A DNA stretch of 64,000 nt from CALJTV01 sp034435835 (GTDB lineage: Bacteria; Chloroflexota; Dehalococcoidia; GIF9; UBA5629): NCBI GenBank assembly GCA_034435835.1, contig DAOTWF010000035.1, forward strand, positions 14,684-78,683. Reading direction: 5' to 3'. This document shows positions 41,975 to 50,803 of the stretch, one piece after another. Position 1 is the first letter of the stretch. Each line of letters begins with the position of its first letter. The notes beneath the pieces were generated by a model that ran no database searches, was not told the origin of the DNA, and saw only the letters and a list, made by a program, of their open reading frames with translations. Position numbers and translations under genes: made by a program.

Positions 41975-42004
41975 TTGCGCCGCCCGGTCGCCCTGTGTTA
42001 TACT
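41975..42004 (+). promoter_or_regulatory. Promoter of the pyr operon
   Basis: TTGCGC at 41975-41980 and TATACT at 41999-42004 (18 bp spacer, extended TGTG before the -10). It lies about 20 bp upstream of the PyrR-binding hairpin, as needed for attenuation. Confidence 0.6.
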
Positions 42005-42027
42005 TTTAGACGGAAACCTTTAAGTCA

Positions 42028-42155
42028 GTCCAGCGAGGCTGGCAAGGGTAATTATGAGTAAAGAGCACTGCGCCGCCATATATGCACAGTTAGCCCGTCA
42101 CCTCCTTTCTTTACCCACTGAGACCTCTTGCCACCCGATGGCAGGAGGTTTTTTT
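42028..42155 (+). promoter_or_regulatory. PyrR attenuator (binding loop, antiterminator, terminator)
   Basis: CCAGCGAGGCTGG (42030-42042) is a PyrR-binding hairpin close to the Bacillus CAGAGAGG consensus. The following TGGCAAG (42040-42046) can pair with CTTGCCA (42127-42133) as an antiterminator. The same CTTGCCA is the left arm of an 11-bp terminator (42123-42133 with 42139-42149) followed by seven T. With PyrR-UMP bound, the upstream hairpin forms, the antiterminator is broken and transcription stops. The terminator's right arm also contains AGGAGG (42143-42148), the ribosome-binding site of pyrR, so translation would be shut as well. Confidence 0.88.
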
Positions 42156-42156
42156 A

Positions 42157-42708
42157 GTGGCTGAAAGGACACTGCTCACTCCCCAAGACATCAAGCGGGC
42201 GCTTGTCCGCATTGCCCACGAGATCATAGAGAGGAACAAGGGCGCCAGGGACGTCGTGCTGGTGGGCATGCGGACACGTGGTGTCCCGCTGGCAAAAAGG
42301 CTAGCAACCATCATCCAGGAAATCGAGGGCTTCCCCATTCCCACTGGCTCGCTGGATATAAGCCTTTACCGGGACGATATCTCCTTAAGGCCGCTTAAGC
42401 CGGTCGTCCATCCCACCGATATACCGGTGGACATCGCCGATAGGCATGTCGTCCTTGTGGACGATGTCTTCTATACCGGACGCAGCATCCGCGCCGCCAT
42501 GGACGCCATCATGGACTTCGGGCGCCCACGGACAATCCAGCTAGCCGTCCTGGTGGACAGGGGCCACCGCGAACTGCCAATACGCGCCGACTACGTGGGC
42601 AAGAATATCCCCACGTCCAGGAGTGAGGAGATAAAAGTCTACGTGACCGAGGTCGATGGTGAGGACAAAGTCACCATTGTAACACCAAATAGGGAGGCAG
42701 CGGCATGA
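42157..42708 (+). CDS. pyrR: Pyrimidine operon regulator / uracil phosphoribosyltransferase
   Basis: 183 residues. Binds UMP/UTP and the pyr leader RNA. The PRPP-binding loop is VVLVDDVFYTGRSIRAA near 105, with DVVLVGMRTRGVPLA and LAVLVDRGHRELPIRADYVGKN typical of PyrR. GTG start, eight bases after an AGGAGG that lies inside the attenuator terminator. It heads the operon and overlaps pyrB by 4 bases. Confidence 0.96.
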   Translation: MAERTLLTPQDIKRALVRIAHEIIERNKGARDVVLVGMRTRGVPLAKRLATIIQEIEGFPIPTGSLDISLYRDDISLRPLKPVVHPTDIPVDIADRHVVLVDDVFYTGRSIRAAMDAIMDFGRPRTIQLAVLVDRGHRELPIRADYVGKNIPTSRSEEIKVYVTEVDGEDKVTIVTPNREAAA

Positions 42709-43715
42709 GGTCAGCAGAGCAGGGGACTCAGACCACGATTTCAGAGACTTTACCACCGTTATCAACAGCGCTGTGGCGCCACCGCCATGTCCTTGACCTT
42801 GACGACTTCAGTCGGGAGGAGATCGAGCTGGTGATGGACATCGCCGATGCCATGGCAGAGGTCCTGCAGCGGGAGGTGAAGCGCGTGCCCACGCTCAGGG
42901 GCAAAACGGTGGTGACCATGTTCTACGAGCCGAGCACGCGTACCCGCGCCTCCTTTGAACTGGCAGCCAAAAACCTGAGCGCCGATACGGTGAGCCTGGA
43001 CGCCGCCAAGAGCAGCGTCACCAAAGGCGAGTCGCTGCTGGACACCCTGCTCACCATTCAGGCGCTCGGTGCCGATATAATCGTTATGCGCCACCAGCAC
43101 TCCGGTGCGCCATACATCGCCGCGCGTCACGTCAGCGCCAGCATCATCAATGCCGGGGATGGCTGGCATGCCCACCCCTCACAGGCACTGCTGGACATCT
43201 ACACCATCAGAAAACACCTAGGGGATTTGAAAGATCGCAAGATAGCCATAATCGGCGATATAATGCACAGCCGCGTCGCCCGCTCCAACATCTGGGGTAT
43301 GACCACCATGGGGGCAAAGGTGGTGCTCTGCGGTCCACCCACCCTGCTACCTCAGGAGCTGGAAGGGTTCATCGCCCGCTATTGGCGGGGACAGGTGACA
43401 GTAGAGACCGAGCTGGAGAACGCCATAAAGGATGCCGATGTGGTGATGCCGCTGAGGCTGCAGATAGAGAGGCAGCAGGGCGGGCTCCTGCCCAGTATCA
43501 GGGAGTACGTGCAACTCTACCAGGTAAATGAGGCATGGCTTTCTCTTGCCAAGCCCAGTGCACTGGTAATGCACCCTGGACCGATGAACGAGGGTATAGA
43601 GATCAGCCCCGGGGTGGCTCGGGGGGCACAATCGGTCATCGAGGAACAGGTGACCAACGGTGTGGCGGTGCGCATGGCGCTGCTCTATCTGGTCGCCGGA
43701 GGCAGGAACGGGTAA
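42705..43715 (+). CDS. pyrB: Aspartate carbamoyltransferase, catalytic chain
   Basis: Forms N-carbamoyl-aspartate. 336 residues with the carbamoyl-phosphate site FYEPSTRTRASFE near 74, SSVTKGESLLDT near 105, the HPSQALLD motif near 160 and MHPGPMNEGIEI near 285. About 20 extra N-terminal residues precede the fold. No pyrI regulatory chain is present, so regulation is probably through PyrR only. The stop overlaps the pyrC start by one base (TAATG). Confidence 0.96.
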   Translation: MRSAEQGTQTTISETLPPLSTALWRHRHVLDLDDFSREEIELVMDIADAMAEVLQREVKRVPTLRGKTVVTMFYEPSTRTRASFELAAKNLSADTVSLDAAKSSVTKGESLLDTLLTIQALGADIIVMRHQHSGAPYIAARHVSASIINAGDGWHAHPSQALLDIYTIRKHLGDLKDRKIAIIGDIMHSRVARSNIWGMTTMGAKVVLCGPPTLLPQELEGFIARYWRGQVTVETELENAIKDADVVMPLRLQIERQQGGLLPSIREYVQLYQVNEAWLSLAKPSALVMHPGPMNEGIEISPGVARGAQSVIEEQVTNGVAVRMALLYLVAGGRNG

Positions 43716-45070
43716 TGGCTAAGCTGTTCATCTGTGGCGGACACATAATCGACCCGGCACAGGGCGTGGATATCATCGGTGACCTGCTTGTCAAGGATGG
43801 TAAGGTCGCTGCTGTGGATACTGCAATAGGCAAAAAGGACACCGCTGACGCTGACATAGTTTTGGACGCTTCGGGACTGACCGTCTGTCCCGGCTTTATA
43901 GACCTGCACTGCCACCTGAGACAGCCCGGGTTCGAGGATGCCGAGACAGTCGCCACCGGCACCCTTGCCGCTGCCAAGGGCGGCTTCACCACGGTCTGCT
44001 GTATGCCCAACACCCAGCCGCCGCTCGACACAAAAGCTACGGTGGACTATTTAAAACAGGTGGCTGACAGCGAAGGGGTTGTACGTGTTTTGCCCATAGG
44101 CTGTGTGACCAAAGGGAGAAAAGGGGTGGAACTGGTGGAAATGGACGAGCTGGCAAAGGCAGGGGTGGTTGGGTTCAGTGACGATGGCGAGCCGGTCTTG
44201 AACTCCAGGGTGATGCTGCTGGCAATGGAGTATGTATGCCGGCTGGGGCTCCCCATAATAGACCACTGCGAGGATAAAGCTCTGAGTCAGGACGGCGTGA
44301 TGAACGAAGGATGGGTATCGGCACGACTGGGACTCAAGGGTATGCCGGCGGCTGCGGAGGAGGTGATGGTGGCTAGGGATATAAGTCTGGCAGCGCTAAC
44401 TGGTGCCAGACTGCACATCGCCCATGTCAGCAGCCTGGGTTCGGTGGAACTAGTCCGCCGCGCCAGAGAAAAGGGCATCGCAGTCACCGTCGAGGTGACC
44501 CCACACCACCTCCTGCTCACCGAGGAACGCGTGATGGGAACAGACCCAGACGACCACCTCTCCTTCTACGACACCAGCGCCAAGGTCAACCCCCCTCTCC
44601 GCACCAGAGAGGACATCGCCGCCCTTATCCAGGGCATCAGGGATGGAATCATCGATGCCATCGCCACCGACCATGCGCCGCATACTCTGGTAGACAAACT
44701 CTGCGAGTTCAATGTTGCCGCCTTCGGCGTCAGTGGTCTGGAGACGGCTTTTGGTTGCCTCATGTCACTGGTACACAAAGGAGAGATAGACCTGACAACG
44801 CTCATATCCTTGCTCACTCGGGGACCAGCCAAGGTCACCGGTAGTAGATTCGGGGAACTTGGTACGCTGAAGCCCGGCTGCCCGGCCGATATCACCATTT
44901 TCGACCCCGATAGAGAATGGGTAGTGGACAGCAGGACATTTGCCTCAAAGGGAAAAAACACACCCTTCGAAGGACAGCGACTCAGGGGCAAGGTGCTGGC
45001 TACCATATCGCGGGGGAAGCTCGTTTACCGCGATGATACCCTCACAATAAGGACTAAAAAAAGAAGTTAA
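43715..45070 (+). CDS. pyrC: Dihydroorotase, class I
   Basis: 451-residue zinc amidohydrolase cyclising carbamoyl-aspartate. DLHCHLRQPGFEDAET holds the HxH metal site and substrate Arg, PHHLLLTEE and HIAHVSSLGS the other metal ligands, and AIATDHAPHT the catalytic Asp. Length fits the class I type found next to pyrB. ATG 43715 is chosen over the upstream frame, which runs through pyrB. Confidence 0.96.
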   Translation: MAKLFICGGHIIDPAQGVDIIGDLLVKDGKVAAVDTAIGKKDTADADIVLDASGLTVCPGFIDLHCHLRQPGFEDAETVATGTLAAAKGGFTTVCCMPNTQPPLDTKATVDYLKQVADSEGVVRVLPIGCVTKGRKGVELVEMDELAKAGVVGFSDDGEPVLNSRVMLLAMEYVCRLGLPIIDHCEDKALSQDGVMNEGWVSARLGLKGMPAAAEEVMVARDISLAALTGARLHIAHVSSLGSVELVRRAREKGIAVTVEVTPHHLLLTEERVMGTDPDDHLSFYDTSAKVNPPLRTREDIAALIQGIRDGIIDAIATDHAPHTLVDKLCEFNVAAFGVSGLETAFGCLMSLVHKGEIDLTTLISLLTRGPAKVTGSRFGELGTLKPGCPADITIFDPDREWVVDSRTFASKGKNTPFEGQRLRGKVLATISRGKLVYRDDTLTIRTKKRS

Positions 45071-45123
45071 CGCCCTTTTCCCGAAAAACGAATGGATGAA
45101 AACACAGGCTAGGAAGGTGACAG

Positions 45124-46218
45124 ATGGCTAAAAAAGGAATACTGGTGCTACAGGACGGCACTGTCTATGAAGGGCAATGCTTTGGTGCCGAGACCACCGC
45201 CTGTGGCGAGTTGGTCTTCGATACCAGTATGACCGGCTATCAGGAAATGCTCACTGACCCATCGTTCGCTGGTCAGATAGTTATCCCCACCTACACGCTT
45301 ATCGGCAACTACGGGATAAACGACAGGGACTACGAATCGGCGAAAATCCAGGTGAAGGGCTTTGTGGTCAGGGAGTACTGCCCTGTGCCCAGCCACTGGC
45401 AGAGCAGGCTAACGCTTCATGATTATCTGTTGGAAAATGGCGTTCCCGGGCTGGCTGGTGTGGACACCCGGGCACTGACACGGCGGTTGCGCACCGCAGG
45501 CGTGACCATGGGTATCCTGACTTCAGAGATGACCACCGAGGACGCCATTAACGAGCTCAAGAGGGCACCTGCCTACGACAGCGTCGACTTTGTCAGGCAG
45601 GTCACCACCGCAAAGCAGTATAGATGGGATGAGGCAGCAGGGGAAAATACAACCATCAACATCGTGGTTCTTGACATGGGTATGAAGTACAACATTGCCA
45701 GAACGCTCACCCGTCTGGGGTGCCTGGTCAAGATAGTTCCATGTATGATGTCAGCTGAAGAAATCCTAAACGGGCTCAAACCTGATGGCATCGTACTATC
45801 ACCGGGGCCGGGCAACCCTGAAATACTTAACCACCTCCTTGAGACAACGCGCCAGCTTGTTTTGCACAAGCCAGTGATGGGCATCTGTCTGGGACACCAG
45901 CTTATCGGCAGGGCTTTTGACGCCAGAAACTTTAAGCTCAAGTTCGGGCACCGAGGAAGTAACCATCCTGTACGTGACCTCGCCACCGGCAGAGTCTACA
46001 TCACCACACAGAACCACGGCTATGCCACAGACCCGGAGAGCCTGAAAGGTGGCCTTGAGGTCAGCCACATCAACCTCAACGATGGCACCGTCGAGGGATT
46101 AAGACACAAAGAGCTACCCATTCTTTCGATCCAGTTCCATCCCGAGGGCGCTCCCGGTCCAGAGGACAATTTATACCTGTTTGAGCGCTTCGTAGAAATG
46201 ATAAAGGAGAGTCAGTAA
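45124..46218 (+). CDS. carA: Carbamoyl-phosphate synthase, small (glutaminase) subunit
   Basis: 364 residues. The N-terminal CarA domain (FDTSMTGYQEMLTDPSFAGQ) is followed by a class I glutamine amidotransferase: ILSPGPGNP, MGICLGHQLIG with the nucleophilic Cys near residue 255, and SIQFHPEGAPGPED with the catalytic His. Supplies ammonia to CarB. It begins 53 bp after pyrC and abuts carB. Confidence 0.97.
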   Translation: MAKKGILVLQDGTVYEGQCFGAETTACGELVFDTSMTGYQEMLTDPSFAGQIVIPTYTLIGNYGINDRDYESAKIQVKGFVVREYCPVPSHWQSRLTLHDYLLENGVPGLAGVDTRALTRRLRTAGVTMGILTSEMTTEDAINELKRAPAYDSVDFVRQVTTAKQYRWDEAAGENTTINIVVLDMGMKYNIARTLTRLGCLVKIVPCMMSAEEILNGLKPDGIVLSPGPGNPEILNHLLETTRQLVLHKPVMGICLGHQLIGRAFDARNFKLKFGHRGSNHPVRDLATGRVYITTQNHGYATDPESLKGGLEVSHINLNDGTVEGLRHKELPILSIQFHPEGAPGPEDNLYLFERFVEMIKESQ

Positions 46219-49200
46219 ATGTCCAAGGTCTCTAAAGTTCTGGTCATCGGTTCCGGTCCCATAATCATTGGTCAGGCGGCTGAGTTCGACTATTCTGGGG
46301 CACAGGCATGCAAGTCGCTCAGAGAAGAGGGAATAACCACCGTGCTGGTAAACTCCAACCCGGCGACCATCATGACCGACGAAGGGATAGCAGACATCGT
46401 CTACATCGAGCCGCTGACCGTAGATGTGCTGGCGAGAATAATAGAGCGAGAACGCCCTGATGGTATTTTGCCTACGCTCGGCGGGCAGACAGGGTTGAAC
46501 CTGGCAGTAGAACTTGGCAATGCTGGAATACTGGACAAGTACAACGTCAGACTGCTGGGAACGACGCTAGAGACAATAAAGAAGGCAGAGGAAAGGTCGC
46601 TGTTCAAGCAGTTACTTGTGGACATCGGCGAACCTGTACCGCCGAGCACCACTGTCCATTCGGTAGAAGAGGCGAAGGAATTTGCCCGTGAAATCGGGCT
46701 GCCACTCATCATCCGTCCGTCCTACACACTCGGAGGCACCGGTGGTGGAATAGCTTACACCATGGAAGAACTGGAGGCCGTGGTGGCTAACGGACTTGCC
46801 TCCAGTATGAGCCACGAAGTGCTGGTAGAGAAATGTCTGCTGGGCTGGAAGGAGTTAGAGTTTGAAGTCATGCGCGACGCCGCAGATAACTGCATCACCG
46901 TTTGCTGCATGGAAAACCTCGATCCCATGGGTGTCCATACCGGTGACAGCATCGTGGTGACACCAAGTCAGACGCTTACTGATAAAGAATACCAGATGCT
47001 GCGCTCCGCCAGCCTGCGCATCATCCGTGCTTTAGGCATCGAGGGTGGCTGCAACATCCAGTTTGCCCTGACACCACACCCGGTTGTTGCCGAGAAATGG
47101 GCACCTGATCAGCTACATGTCAGCAAGAGCCAGTACTATGTCATCGAGGTGAACCCCAGGGTCAGCCGCAGCTCAGCACTGGCAAGTAAGGCGACAGGTT
47201 ACCCCATCGCCAGAGTAGCTGCCAAGATCGCCATCGGTAGGAGACTGGACGAAATCCCCAACCGTGTTACCGGGAAAACGATGGCAGCATTTGAGCCTGC
47301 GGTGGACTACTGCGTGGTCAAAATCCCCCGCTGGCCCTTTGACAAGTTCACCCTGGGAGACCGTACCATCGGCACCCAGATGAAAGCCACCGGCGAGGTT
47401 ATGGCTATCGAGCGCTGCTTTGAAGCCGCCCTCCAGAAAGCGGTACACTCGCTGGAGTTCGGCAGAAGAACATTGCTCTGGGAGGACAAAACCTGGGTAG
47501 GAAGCGCTGAAATAGACTCCCTGCCGCTCTACCCGCCCAATGACCTCAGACTATGGGCTGTGATGGCAGCCCTGCGGCGTGGAGCCAGTTGTGAGGAGAT
47601 ATCACAACGCAGCGGCATCGACCCCTGGTTCATTTACAAAATGCTCAACATCGTGAACATGGAGAGGAGGCTACTAGCAGAACCGCTGACACCAGACTTG
47701 CTGTGGGAAGCGAAACGGCTCGGGTTCTCCGACGAACAGATCGGCATACTCGCCGACCGACTGCCGGAGCAGGTACGCCAGCTACGCCACAACTGGCAGA
47801 TAAATCCAGCATACAAAATGGTAGATACCTGCGCCGCAGAATTTGAAGCTGAGACGCCCTACTTTTACAGCACCTACGAAAAGGAAAATGAGGCTGAACC
47901 GCTGTCTGGCAGCAAAGCAGTGGTCATCGGCAGCGGTCCCATACGCATCGGGCAGGGAATAGAATTTGACTACTGCTCCGTGCATGCTGCCTGGGCACTG
48001 GATGAAGCCGGTGTTAAGAGTATTGTGATAAACTGCAACCCGGAGACCGTCTCCACCGATTTCGATACCAGCGACCGGCTCTATTTCGAGCCACTGAACG
48101 AAGAGAGCGTGCGCAATATTCTGGAAAATGAAGGAACCCACGTGTCAGACTCACCTCCACCAGCTATTGTCCAGTTCGGAGGACAGACTGCCATCAACCT
48201 GGCTGAGCCCCTGGCACGCAGCAACCTCCCCATTCTGGGTTCCACTGCCGAGACCATAGATATAGCTGAGGACCGCCGCCGCTTTGAAGAGTTTCTCAGC
48301 CGCCTTGGCATCCCACAACCACCCGGCGCTGGCGTAACCACGCTGAAGGAAGCAGTAAGCACTGCCAGTCACCTGGGCTATCCGGTCCTTGTCCGCCCGA
48401 GCTATGTCCTCGGCGGCAGGGCTATGGAGATAGTCCACAATGAGGAGGAGCTGATCAGGTATATCTCGCTGGCGCTGGAGATGGACAGCAAGCACCCCGT
48501 CCTCATCGACAAGTATTTCGAGGGCAAGGAGGTGGAGGTGGATGCAGTGAGCGATGGCGAGGATGTGCTCATACCGGGCATAATGGAGCACATAGAGCGC
48601 GCCGGCGTGCACAGCGGTGACTCCATCGCAGTCTATCCGGCGCTTAACCTGTCCAAGCGAGAAGTGGACACCATCGTCGACTATACCATCAGGATAAGCC
48701 ATGCCCTTGCAGTGAAAGGGCTGATAAACATCCAGTTCGTCATCATGCGAGGTGAGGATGGCGAAAGCGTCATCTACGTGCTCGAAGCCAACCCGCGCTC
48801 CAGCCGAACCATCCCCTTCATCTCCAAGGTCACCGGTGTACCCATGGTGCGCATCGCCACCAGAGTGATGCTTGGCTACAGCCTGAAAGAACAGGGATAC
48901 AGAACCGGCTTGTGGCGCCGACAGAAGCTTGTCGGAATTAAAGCACCGGTGTTCTCCATGTCAAAGCTTATCGGGGTCGATACATACTTGGGGCCAGAGA
49001 TGAAGTCCACCGGCGAGATTATGGGGGTGGACTATACTTTTGAGGCAGCTCTGGCTAAAGCCCTTATCGCCGCAGGACTGATTTTGCCCCAGAGCGGCAA
49101 TTTGCTGTTCAGCATCGCCGATAGAAACAAGCAGGAGGCACTGCCCATTATCAATGGGTTCCACTCACTGGGCTACGGGCTGTATGCTACCGAGGGTACT

Positions 49201-49509
49201 GCCGCTTTCCTCGAGTCTCACGGCATAAAGGTGAACAAAGTTACCAAGAAGCTGGGCGAAGGACACCCAAACGTAGTGGACGTCATCAACGATGGCTTGG
49301 TGACTGGGGTAATCAACACCATTACCGGTGGACGCATTCCCCTCCAGGACGGCTTCCATATACGCCGGGCTGCCGCAGAACGCCGCATCCCCTGTTTCAC
49401 CTCGCTGGATACAGCTAGGGTTGCTCTGCAAGCTATCACCGGAGGCAGCCAGGCCTTTTCGGTGCGACGCCTGAACGAATACCGCGACGGTTGCAGGGAT
49501 GTAAAGTGA
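46219..49509 (+). CDS. carB: Carbamoyl-phosphate synthase, large subunit
   Basis: 1096 residues, normal length. Two homologous ATP-grasp halves: IGSGPIIIGQAAEFDYSGAQ starts the first and IGSGPIRIGQGIEFDYCSVH (near 566) the second. Each has a PSYTLGGTGGG / PSYVLGGRAME phosphate loop and an EVNPRVSRSSALAS / EANPRSSRTIPFIS metal site. The C-terminal MGS-like allosteric domain begins near 945 (LPIINGFHSLGYGLYATEG). It starts directly after the carA stop and overlaps pyrK by 4 bases. Confidence 0.98.
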   Translation: MSKVSKVLVIGSGPIIIGQAAEFDYSGAQACKSLREEGITTVLVNSNPATIMTDEGIADIVYIEPLTVDVLARIIERERPDGILPTLGGQTGLNLAVELGNAGILDKYNVRLLGTTLETIKKAEERSLFKQLLVDIGEPVPPSTTVHSVEEAKEFAREIGLPLIIRPSYTLGGTGGGIAYTMEELEAVVANGLASSMSHEVLVEKCLLGWKELEFEVMRDAADNCITVCCMENLDPMGVHTGDSIVVTPSQTLTDKEYQMLRSASLRIIRALGIEGGCNIQFALTPHPVVAEKWAPDQLHVSKSQYYVIEVNPRVSRSSALASKATGYPIARVAAKIAIGRRLDEIPNRVTGKTMAAFEPAVDYCVVKIPRWPFDKFTLGDRTIGTQMKATGEVMAIERCFEAALQKAVHSLEFGRRTLLWEDKTWVGSAEIDSLPLYPPNDLRLWAVMAALRRGASCEEISQRSGIDPWFIYKMLNIVNMERRLLAEPLTPDLLWEAKRLGFSDEQIGILADRLPEQVRQLRHNWQINPAYKMVDTCAAEFEAETPYFYSTYEKENEAEPLSGSKAVVIGSGPIRIGQGIEFDYCSVHAAWALDEAGVKSIVINCNPETVSTDFDTSDRLYFEPLNEESVRNILENEGTHVSDSPPPAIVQFGGQTAINLAEPLARSNLPILGSTAETIDIAEDRRRFEEFLSRLGIPQPPGAGVTTLKEAVSTASHLGYPVLVRPSYVLGGRAMEIVHNEEELIRYISLALEMDSKHPVLIDKYFEGKEVEVDAVSDGEDVLIPGIMEHIERAGVHSGDSIAVYPALNLSKREVDTIVDYTIRISHALAVKGLINIQFVIMRGEDGESVIYVLEANPRSSRTIPFISKVTGVPMVRIATRVMLGYSLKEQGYRTGLWRRQKLVGIKAPVFSMSKLIGVDTYLGPEMKSTGEIMGVDYTFEAALAKALIAAGLILPQSGNLLFSIADRNKQEALPIINGFHSLGYGLYATEGTAAFLESHGIKVNKVTKKLGEGHPNVVDVINDGLVTGVINTITGGRIPLQDGFHIRRAAAERRIPCFTSLDTARVALQAITGGSQAFSVRRLNEYRDGCRDVK

Positions 49510-50291
49510 AGCTGGTCGAAGCCCGCATCGTATCAAACATAGAGCTTATCCCGGGACACCACCTGCTCTCTATGGAGGAGCCCCACATTGCTACCACCGC
49601 CCTGCCCGGGCAGTTCCTCACTGTAAAGTGTGACAACGGGCTCATCCTGCGCCGCCCATTCAGCATACACAGGACTGTAGATAGAAAGCTGGTATACGTT
49701 TTTTTCAAGGTTGTCGGCAAGGGCACCGCCTGGCTCTCACAGCGGAACAGCGGAGAAATGCTCGATTTGCTGGGACCGCTGGGGAACGGTTTTTCCCCAC
49801 CCCACTCATCCCGAAACCTGTTGCTTCTTGCTGGCGGCACGGGGATCGCACCTCTTGTCTTCCTGGGAGAATGGGCAGCAAAGCAGGGCAAAAAGGTGAA
49901 ATTGGTCATTGCTGCACAGAACTCTAAATACCTTTACCCCGAGAAACATCTGCCATCTGGCATAGAGCAGATTTTTGTCACCGAGGACGGTAGCCGGGGC
50001 GAAAAAGGCACCATAACGCAGTTCCTCGCCAGACATTCAGAAGAACTTATCAGCAGGGCTGATTGCATCTACGCCTGCGGTCCCCTGGCAATGTACCAAG
50101 AGATAGAAGAACAGAGACAGAAGTGGCAGCAGAAAAAGACCGTCCAGGTCTCCCTGGAAGTAAGAATGGGCTGCGGTATCGGCGCCTGCTATGGATGCAG
50201 CATAATGACCAGGAAAGGGATGAGGCAGGTCTGCAAGGACGGACCCATCTTCGAAATCGACGACATAATCTGGGAGGAGGTCAGACTATGA
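49506..50291 (+). CDS. pyrK: Dihydroorotate dehydrogenase electron-transfer subunit
   Basis: 261-residue iron-sulfur flavoprotein that passes electrons from PyrD (type 1B) to NAD. The FAD site is RRPFSIHR near 56, the NAD site GGTGIAPLVFLGEW near 107, and the 2Fe-2S cluster CGIGACYGCSIM plus VCKDG near 225-245 with four cysteines. GTG start in the GTGA overlap with carB. No pyrD is in the window, although PyrK needs it, so pyrD must lie elsewhere. Confidence 0.93.
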   Translation: MKLVEARIVSNIELIPGHHLLSMEEPHIATTALPGQFLTVKCDNGLILRRPFSIHRTVDRKLVYVFFKVVGKGTAWLSQRNSGEMLDLLGPLGNGFSPPHSSRNLLLLAGGTGIAPLVFLGEWAAKQGKKVKLVIAAQNSKYLYPEKHLPSGIEQIFVTEDGSRGEKGTITQFLARHSEELISRADCIYACGPLAMYQEIEEQRQKWQQKKTVQVSLEVRMGCGIGACYGCSIMTRKGMRQVCKDGPIFEIDDIIWEEVRL

Positions 50292-50707
50292 CAGTGGTCA
50301 CCAGAACGCTCACCGTGGAGACTCGCGGCAACTGTGACATGATAGATATAACATCGGACATTGCCCGTGAGTTAGGCAATTCAAGCCTGAACAACGGCAT
50401 CGCCACAGTTTTCGTAGCCGGTTCCACTGCCGGTGTCACCACCATCGAATACGAAGATGGGCTGATAGCCGACTTTAAGAATGTCTGGGAACGGAACATA
50501 CCCAGGGACATACCCTACCAGCACGATAAGAGATGGGGAGACGGCAATGGCTATTCGCACGTACGGGCATCGATGCAGGGTCCTTCCCTGACGATACCAT
50601 TCACCAACAAAAGGCTGGTGCTGGGCACTTGGCAGCAAATCGTCATCGTCGACTTCGACAACCGCCCCCGGTCAAGAAAGGTCGTTATCCAGTTCCTCGG
50701 CGAGTAG
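50288..50707 (+). CDS. YjbQ family protein (UPF0047, secondary thiamine-phosphate synthase-like)
   Basis: 139 residues with the family pattern: FVAGSTAGVTTIEYEDGL, HDKRWGDGNGYSHVRASMQG, LVLGTWQQIVIVDFDNRPR. Members show weak thiamine phosphate synthase activity; the physiological role is unsettled. It overlaps pyrK by 4 bases, so it is the last gene of the pyr operon and would be under PyrR control. The true start is ATG 50288, with AGGAGG a few bases upstream. Confidence 0.92.
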   Translation: MTVVTRTLTVETRGNCDMIDITSDIARELGNSSLNNGIATVFVAGSTAGVTTIEYEDGLIADFKNVWERNIPRDIPYQHDKRWGDGNGYSHVRASMQGPSLTIPFTNKRLVLGTWQQIVIVDFDNRPRSRKVVIQFLGE

Positions 50708-50736
50708 ACCGAGGTACACGCCGACCTGTGCTCACC

Positions 50737-50765
50737 TTGATAAAGCGGGCTACCCCCAGTAAAAT
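50737..50765 (+). promoter_or_regulatory. Promoter of the first glycosyltransferase gene
   Basis: TTGATA at 50737-50742 and TAAAAT at 50760-50765, 17 bp apart; the ATG at 50804 follows after a leader of about 32 bases. Confidence 0.6.
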
Positions 50766-50803
50766 GTTGCCGAATTCGGTCTTTGCCAGAGACATCCCGC
50801 ACA

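Noticed and set aside
43535..43714. 60-residue N-terminal extension of dihydroorotase
   Set aside because: It lies entirely inside pyrB in another frame; the ATG at 43715 gives the normal start.
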